From assembly GCA_902464115.1 (NCBI GenBank), contig CABQIF010000003.1, positions 1 through 36,130 on the forward strand: a stretch of 36,130 bases of DNA, read 5' to 3'. The DNA comes from an uncultured Ruminococcus sp. (GTDB taxonomy: Bacteria > Bacillota > Clostridia > Oscillospirales > Ruminococcaceae). The position numbers and the translations under genes were made by a program. The notes beneath the pieces were generated by a model. It made no database searches and had not been told where the DNA came from. It saw only the letters and a program-made list of their open reading frames with translations. Shown piece by piece: positions 31,681-36,130 of this stretch (the first letter of the stretch is position 1; each line of letters opens with the position of its first letter).

Positions 31681-31709
31681 ATTCTAACACATTCTGTCGG
31701 GAATGTCAA
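31681..31709 (-). promoter_or_regulatory. Strong promoter of the cttA-scaE-like operon
   Basis: On the minus strand, TTGACA (31709-31704) and TAGAAT (31686-31681) with 17-base spacing. The start would be near 31674. Confidence 0.85.
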
Positions 31710-31885
31710 GCCTCTACCTTTATTTTTTTTAAAATTATTAGGTGGAAATTCCGCCTGTATTTGTAGCTTTTACACAATTTTTCACCGTTTTCCACACCTT
31801 TCAACAGGCTTTCAACTAAAGTTTTGTGTGCACCTTGTGAAAGTCGTGTTTTTAGAATCGGTCGTTTCCGTCATTTTTCACAAAA

Positions 31886-31928
31886 AACACAAACAGCCTG
31901 CAAAAAGACTTTGCAGGCTGCCTGTGTT
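31886..31928 (-). terminator. Terminator of htrA
   Basis: AGCCTGCAAA (31895-31904) and TTTGCAGGCT (31910-31919) form a perfect inner stem, extended by ACAC/GTGT outside. On the minus strand a T6 tract follows. The bases between it and the cttA promoter (31710-31885) show only AT-rich DNA. Confidence 0.75.
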
Positions 31929-32026
31929 GGAAAAATAATAAGGAGAATGTATGAAGAAAGCATTTGAAAATTTCCGACCAAGTGCCCAATTTTTAGCACT
32001 GGCAGGAATCTCTCATCGTCCTTTCA

Positions 32027-33610
32027 TCAGGATTGTTTCTTTTGCTGTACTTCCTGAAGCACAACAGAAACCTTTTGTTCCTGTCCGTTGCGGACAATGG
32101 TCAGGGTGACGGTATCACCCGCATTATATTCATTCTTATAGTTATTCAGTTCTTCTGTGGTTTCAATCTTGTTATCGTTGATGGCAGTAATCACATCGCC
32201 GACCTGTAAGCCTGCTTCTGCTGCTGCACCTCCATCGGTTACACTGATAACATATGCACCAATTGGCAAGTTATATGCCTGAGAAACGGCTTCGGAAACA
32301 TCCTGACAGCTGATACCAAGCTGCGGTCTACCAGTAACATAACCATAATTGATCAAATCGTCTACAATTTCCCGTGCTTCTGTCATCGGGATTGCAAAAC
32401 CGATGCCTTCAATGGTTGCACCACTGGAAGAAACGCTGGAGGACATCTTCGCCGAGTTGATGCCGATCACCTGACCAGAACTGTTGATCAGCGGGCCACC
32501 GGAGTTCCCGTTATTGATCGCCGTATCGGTCTGAATCAGCGTCATGGTCTTGTCGTTGATGGTAACTTTCCGGTTCAGTGCGGAAATAATTCCGCAAGTA
32601 ACGGTATTTTGCAGTTCCAGACCCAGCGGGTTACCGATTGCAACAACTGCATCGCCAACCTGGCACTGGTCGCTGTCGCCAAATTCTGCAGCAGTCAAAC
32701 CGGTCTGATCTACCTTTAAAACAGCAAGGTCGGTTTCAATATCATATGCAACGACCTTTGCATCATAAGTGGTTTCTTCATCGGACATCCGGATCTCTAC
32801 GGCAGTTGCTTCGCCGCAGCCATATTCCGAATCATAGATAACATGGGCATTTGTAACAATGTAACCATCTTCCCGCATGATGATGCCTGTTCCGACACCC
32901 GTCATGGAACTGGAATTGTCACTGTTTCCGCTGTTGCCATTTCCGAACATCCCGAAACCATAATTATAATTGTAGTTGTTCGGCATCTTGAAAGTTGCCT
33001 GAACGCCGACAACCGATGGTGCTACTTTCTTAACAATGTCGCTGATGGACATTGCATTTGTACCGGATGCCAACTCAATCCAACTCTTTGCAGCATCCCC
33101 TTTAACGGTTGTGCTCTGTGTTTTACTGCTGCTATCCTGTGCTGTGGTATTGGCTGTGGTATCGGTAGAATCTGAAGCAGAAGTACTGCTTTCTGCTGTT
33201 ACCAACTTGTTGGAATTCTGCACACCGTTGTAAATTCCAATCGAACCAACAGAAACAATTGCCATTGCTGCAACGAATGCAACCGCTTTCATCCAGAAGT
33301 GATTCTTCTTCTTCGGCGGCTTGCCGCTACCGGATGCCTGCACTGGTGTATTCGGATTGGAATAATAGTTGACGTAGCTGTAACCCTGCTGCTGGGTCTG
33401 AGAATTGGAAGAAGTCGTTCCAGTATAACCAGTGGTCGGATTTGTACTATTATTAGTAGTATAACCATAACCTGTCGGTGCAGTGCTGCCAGTTGTAGCA
33501 GAAGTGCTGTAAGGATTTTGATTGGTCATTGTAGATTCCGGCTGCTTCGGTTCAGAAGCTGCTGTGTTGTTCGATTCATTTTTCATCATATCCTGTTCCC
33601 GTTCATACAT
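32027..33610 (-). CDS. htrA: Membrane-anchored HtrA-like serine protease
   Basis: A 527-residue trypsin-like protease with the usual Gram-positive HtrA layout. The long N-terminal cytoplasmic region (1-102) is rich in Thr, Asn, Gln, Gly and Tyr. A membrane segment follows (about 107-128), then a Ser/Thr-rich spacer, the protease domain (about 190-410) and one PDZ domain (about 425-520). The catalytic triad is H256 in TNAHV, D294 in ETDLAVLKV and S370 in GNSGGPL. It degrades or processes misfolded proteins outside the membrane. AAGGAAG precedes the ATG. A TATAAT lies upstream (minus strand, near 33681-33686), but no good -35 fits, so control by another sigma or an activator is possible. Heavy export of cellulosomal proteins nearby makes a quality-control role plausible. 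Confidence 0.93.
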   Translation of the reverse strand: MYEREQDMMKNESNNTAASEPKQPESTMTNQNPYSTSATTGSTAPTGYGYTTNNSTNPTTGYTGTTSSNSQTQQQGYSYVNYYSNPNTPVQASGSGKPPKKKNHFWMKAVAFVAAMAIVSVGSIGIYNGVQNSNKLVTAESSTSASDSTDTTANTTAQDSSSKTQSTTVKGDAAKSWIELASGTNAMSISDIVKKVAPSVVGVQATFKMPNNYNYNYGFGMFGNGNSGNSDNSSSMTGVGTGIIMREDGYIVTNAHVIYDSEYGCGEATAVEIRMSDEETTYDAKVVAYDIETDLAVLKVDQTGLTAAEFGDSDQCQVGDAVVAIGNPLGLELQNTVTCGIISALNRKVTINDKTMTLIQTDTAINNGNSGGPLINSSGQVIGINSAKMSSSVSSSGATIEGIGFAIPMTEAREIVDDLINYGYVTGRPQLGISCQDVSEAVSQAYNLPIGAYVISVTDGGAAAEAGLQVGDVITAINDNKIETTEELNNYKNEYNAGDTVTLTIVRNGQEQKVSVVLQEVQQKKQS

Positions 33611-33767
33611 AAGAATCTTCCTTTCTATTGAAAACCGCTGCTCTGCATCGGTCTGTCTTGTTCTTTACTCTATGGTTAATATTATACGCTGGAATGTGAT
33701 AACTTTATGATAGTAGACGGAAAACATGGTTAAACACAGATGGATTCTATTTTTCACATTTTTTCAC

Positions 33768-33816
33768 AAAAAAACCGCTCGATTTTACGGCATTTTCCGC
33801 AAAACCGAACGGTTTT
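33768..33816 (-). terminator. Terminator of the SGNH-dockerin gene
   Basis: On the minus strand, AAAACCGTTCGG pairs imperfectly with CGAGCGGTTTT, followed by a T-run (33774-33768). It lies just past the stop codon at 33839. Confidence 0.7.
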
Positions 33817-33838
33817 CATTTGAACTCAGTCTTTTTTC

Positions 33839-34945
33839 TTAATGGAAAGACGGTGTCTGTCCAGAAGCCTGCTTTGCATAGTAAGTCAGGATTCCAACCG
33901 CATCGGAAACATCCAAAACGCCATCTTCATTGACATCCGCACTGTTTTTCTGTGCTGGCGTAAACTGTTCTTCAGCACCGGCTGCAACCCGTGCATATTC
34001 CGTCAGAACAGCGACTGCGTCAGAAACGACAATGTTTCCATCTCCATCAACATCGCCCTTTGTACTGGAAACCGCCGGAAAATAACCGCTATCCAGCAAC
34101 AAATTAGCAATTGCTGCGTGTCCGGCTGCATTAGGATGAACATCTGCATTTTCAATGTTGACATTTGTCCAAGCATGATGCAGGAATGTACCATAGACAT
34201 CTGCCAGATAAATCTCTCCATTCTGTGCATGGGTCTGCAAATTCTGATTCAAGCCCACTGGAATATACGTTCCACCGTTGGCACTTCCATTCAGATACTG
34301 ATACATCTGCCCATTCGAAAATGTGCTCAACATAGAAAGTGCATTATCAGACAGTCCTGTATCATCCTGATCAACACTCAATGGGTCATAAACCGTCTGG
34401 AATACCAGCTTTGCATGGTCGTTGGTGCTCTTCAGCTGCAAAATAATGCTATCAATATTGGCATTCGCATTGGCAACAGCAGTCGGCATATTGGCTCTCA
34501 GGTACTTCTGAAAGGCAATCTGATTCGTTTTAATGGCATTTGCCAAATCATAAACGTTGTCATAATCGTCTACCTTTACCACATCATTATTCAGAACCGG
34601 CTGCAAAATATCATTTGCACCGATGGTGACAACAATGACATCTGCTCCAGCAACTGCACCCTGCATAGCACTATCTCCCTGCAAGGACTGAAGCAGTTCT
34701 GAAGAAGTCGTTCCATCCTTTGCAAGGTTGGTGACTTTCTGGTTCATCTGCTGTTCCAGAATGGAAACATAGGATTTGCTGGAATCCTGCAGTCCATAAC
34801 CAGTACTAATGCTGTCCCCCAATACAACGACACTATACGGGTCAACGGTATCTGCTGCGGCAGCGGTTGGCATTGGCATGGTCATTGCTGCGATGGTCAG
34901 CATAGCAGCAGCGGCGATGGCTCTTCCTGTTTTTCTATTTTTCAT
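33839..34945 (-). CDS. Secreted SGNH/GDSL hydrolase with dockerin
   Basis: A 368-residue cellulosomal hydrolase, probably a carbohydrate esterase. A signal peptide (about 1-31) is followed by an SGNH domain (about 36-290) with the nucleophile S45 in GDSIS, the oxyanion GAND (109-112) and the catalytic D268/H270 in DVHPN. A short linker leads to a C-terminal dockerin (about 296-365) with two intact calcium loops, DVDGDGNIVVSD and DVNEDGVLDVSD. There is almost no Thr-rich linker, unlike the GH9 enzyme. The substrate, such as acetylated xylan or pectin, cannot be read. GAAAGGA precedes the ATG, and a perfect consensus promoter drives it. It is monocistronic. Confidence 0.92.
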   Translation of the reverse strand: MKNRKTGRAIAAAAMLTIAAMTMPMPTAAAADTVDPYSVVVLGDSISTGYGLQDSSKSYVSILEQQMNQKVTNLAKDGTTSSELLQSLQGDSAMQGAVAGADVIVVTIGANDILQPVLNNDVVKVDDYDNVYDLANAIKTNQIAFQKYLRANMPTAVANANANIDSIILQLKSTNDHAKLVFQTVYDPLSVDQDDTGLSDNALSMLSTFSNGQMYQYLNGSANGGTYIPVGLNQNLQTHAQNGEIYLADVYGTFLHHAWTNVNIENADVHPNAAGHAAIANLLLDSGYFPAVSSTKGDVDGDGNIVVSDAVAVLTEYARVAAGAEEQFTPAQKNSADVNEDGVLDVSDAVGILTYYAKQASGQTPSFH

Positions 34946-34986
34946 GAATTTTCATCCTTTCTAATATGTCAGTTGATTGTACTTGC

Positions 34987-35015
34987 ATTATAACATATGC
35001 AGCGAGAACTGTCAA
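34987..35015 (-). promoter_or_regulatory. Perfect consensus promoter of the SGNH-dockerin gene
   Basis: On the minus strand, TTGACA (35015-35010) and TATAAT (34992-34987) with 17-base spacing. This suggests high constitutive transcription. Confidence 0.88.
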
Positions 35016-35184
35016 GAGGAACTTATTTTGGCAAGCAGTAATTTTTGTAGAGAAATCGCAAAATTATTTTTGCAGCCTATCTGCTCCAAACTTTTTCTTC
35101 CTCTTCTGTATAATCTCCCACTTTCCGCACAAACTATTCTCGTTCCCCCGTGGAACAATCTTGATAAAAGTGAGGATTTTCACC

Positions 35185-35361
35185 ATGGAAATGAAGAAAA
35201 ACGACCACATTCACTGTTCCGTTACCCAGTGCAAGCACAACATGGGCACAGAAAACTACTGCTGCCTGAACAGCATCACCATCGGCACACATGAACCGAA
35301 TCCGACTGTTCCGGAATGTACCGACTGCTTCTCTTTTGTAAAGCGGAGCTGCTGCGAATAA
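35185..35361 (+). CDS. DUF1540 small cysteine-rich protein
   Basis: A 58-residue protein matching the DUF1540 pattern: HCSVTQCKHN near the start, YCCLNSITIG in the middle and PECTDCFSF near the end, with eight cysteines in all that probably bind metal. DUF1540 proteins are common in spore-forming Clostridia and Bacilli; no function is established. TGAGGA eight bases before the ATG supports this start. A TATAAT at 35109-35114 lies upstream without a good -35. Two adjoining hairpins follow the gene. Confidence 0.85.
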   Translation: MEMKKNDHIHCSVTQCKHNMGTENYCCLNSITIGTHEPNPTVPECTDCFSFVKRSCCE

Positions 35362-35385
35362 ATTTTATCCCCTGCAAAGCCCCCC

Positions 35386-35441
35386 TGCTGTTTTTGTTCC
35401 TGCATCAAAAACAGCATTCCCTTTTCTCCGGAAAAGGGAAT
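35386..35441 (+). terminator. Two adjoining hairpins after the DUF1540 gene
   Basis: TGCTGTTTTTG (35386-35396) pairs with CAAAAACAGCA (35406-35416), and ATTCCCTTTTC (35416-35426) with GAAAAGGGAAT (35431-35441). Both stems are perfect and share one base. Neither has a classic T-tract after it, so termination is likely but not certain. Confidence 0.5.
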
Positions 35442-35574
35442 ACATACTTCTAAAAAATACCATTCACTCCAGAATGATTTTTCTTTTTGTGATAAATTCC
35501 TTTGAAAAAGTTCAGCAGATTGTACAAAAAATAGAGTTTGGAATCCTACAAAACAGAAAAATTCCGGAAAGCCC

Positions 35575-35603
35575 TTGTAAAATTACAAAATTTCAGGTAT
35601 AAT
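35575..35603 (+). promoter_or_regulatory. Promoter of ireB
   Basis: TTGTAA (35575-35580) and TATAAT (35598-35603) with 17-base spacing, 30 bases ahead of the start codon. Confidence 0.78.
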
Positions 35604-35633
35604 AGAAGAATCACCATAAGGAGGGGATCAGTT

Positions 35634-35879
35634 ATGTATGACAAGACCATGACATTTTCTGTAAATGACGAAAAGGAAATCGAAATGAAAAAAACGCTCA
35701 CTGCCGTCTACGATGCATTGGTACAAAAAGGATACAATCCAGTGAATCAGATTGTAGGTTATATTCTGTCAGAGGATCCGACCTACATAACCACCTACGG
35801 CAATGCTCGGAGTTTGATTCGTCACATTGACCGGGACGAACTCTTGCAGGCACTGGTAAAATCTTACCTGAACCACTAA
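35634..35879 (+). CDS. ireB: IreB-family regulatory protein (UPF0297)
   Basis: An 81-residue protein of the IreB/DUF965 family. In Enterococcus IreB is phosphorylated by the Ser/Thr kinase IreK and affects cephalosporin tolerance. The core AVYDALVQKGYNPVNQIVGYILSEDPTYITTYGNARSLIRHIDRDELLQALV (residues 26-76, shown as a region) follows the family closely, and threonines near the N-terminus (MYDKTMTF) fit the known phosphorylation site. AAGGAGGGG lies before the ATG. In many Firmicutes ireB is followed by ruvX and a DUF1292 gene; here a terminator and a probable insertion sequence end follow instead. Confidence 0.93.
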   Translation: MYDKTMTFSVNDEKEIEMKKTLTAVYDALVQKGYNPVNQIVGYILSEDPTYITTYGNARSLIRHIDRDELLQALVKSYLNH

Positions 35880-35998
35880 GCGTGAACATATATCGTTGTC
35901 CAGACTGGTACAAGAGTCAGAACAACCGTTCTTTTCGCTAAAAATATCAATCGTTCGGATTTTCTGCGTACAAGCAGAGATTGGAAGTTCGATTTTTC

Positions 35999-36031
35999 CG
36001 CCGGTATCCCCTATTGGATGCCGGCGTTTTT
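35999..36031 (+). terminator. Terminator after ireB
   Basis: CGCCGGTATCC (35999-36009) and GGATGCCGGCG (36016-36026) form a stem with one mismatch, followed by T5. The 119 bases between ireB and this hairpin show no gene. Confidence 0.85.
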
Positions 36032-36067
36032 ATTTCCAGATTCCAAAAAACCTGCGATGACATAAAA

Positions 36068-36130
36068 TGAACTGACCCCAAAAAGTTAGACAAAGTTTTC
36101 AAGAAATAATTATGCAAAGCGACTAAGAGT
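36068..36130 (+). mobile_element. Probable left end of an IS3-family (IS150-like) element
   Basis: Starting at 36068, TGAACTGACCCC followed by AAAAAGTTAGACA resembles terminal inverted repeats of IS150-group IS3 elements in Firmicutes. The element would run rightwards past the window end. No transposase sequence is visible in the 63 bases available, so this is a sequence-pattern call only. Confidence 0.55.

Noticed and set aside
31951..32109. A 52-codon open frame on the plus strand with AGGAG ahead of ATGAAGAAAGC
   Set aside because: Its second half runs antisense through the 3' end of htrA, there is no promoter or terminator in that direction, and the product matches nothing I know. The ribosome-site match is probably chance.

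Overview
The window looks like a chromosomal segment from a cellulosome-producing, low-to-mid GC Clostridia, most likely a Ruminococcus (Ruminococcaceae) of the R. flavefaciens / R. champanellensis type. The basis is a set of secreted proteins with dockerins (a GH9 cellulase and an SGNH esterase), a surface cohesin protein with a sortase-type tail lying directly behind an X-dockerin protein (the cttA-scaE order known from R. flavefaciens), long threonine-rich linkers in many exported proteins, and Firmicutes housekeeping genes in Firmicutes order (holB-ricT). The species cannot be fixed from sequence reading alone.

Layout. 1-442: non-coding, with a run of small hairpins and then a consensus promoter. 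443-2952: holB-ricT-queH, a housekeeping operon. 3101-4720: pyrG. 4850-7929: a two-component pair overlapping an rRNA m5C methyltransferase gene. 8075-9301 (-): a eukaryote-like UDP-sugar pyrophosphorylase. 9440-9715: no gene, but a strongly structured element (candidate non-coding RNA). 9809-11949 (-): a glycosyltransferase and a COG5610-like protein. 12237-14564: a secreted lipoprotein with DUF4353 repeats. 14791-17208: the GH9 dockerin cellulase. 17392-17973: a PduL-type phosphotransacylase. 18061-18939 (-): an L,D-transpeptidase. 19092-22299: an ABC-F protein and a PutP-type symporter. 22395-25100 (-): an aspartate aminotransferase and a ROK-type regulator. 25287-27761 (-): an AEC transporter and dipicolinate synthase dpaA-dpaB. 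28006-31448 (-): the CttA-like and ScaE-like surface pair. 32027-33610 (-): HtrA protease. 33839-34945 (-): the SGNH dockerin enzyme. 35185-35879: two small genes, a DUF1540 protein and ireB. From 36068: a probable IS3-family insertion sequence end running off the window.

How the genes may work together. The GH9 cellulase and the SGNH esterase are dockerin enzymes that would be plugged into scaffoldins encoded elsewhere. The ScaE-like cohesin would be attached to the wall by sortase and hold an X-dockerin protein; the neighbouring CttA-like protein is the obvious partner, as a fibre- or scaffold-linking arm. HtrA and the L,D-transpeptidase act in the same extracytoplasmic space. dpaAB, with a SigK-like promoter, implies that this fibre degrader makes dipicolinic acid and probably spores.

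Most transcription units have readable consensus promoters (TTGNNN-17-TATAAT type) and intrinsic terminators, so operon limits are fairly well defined. The two most interesting items are the cttA-scaE pair with its unrecognised N-terminal domain, and the structured RNA candidate at 9553-9702.
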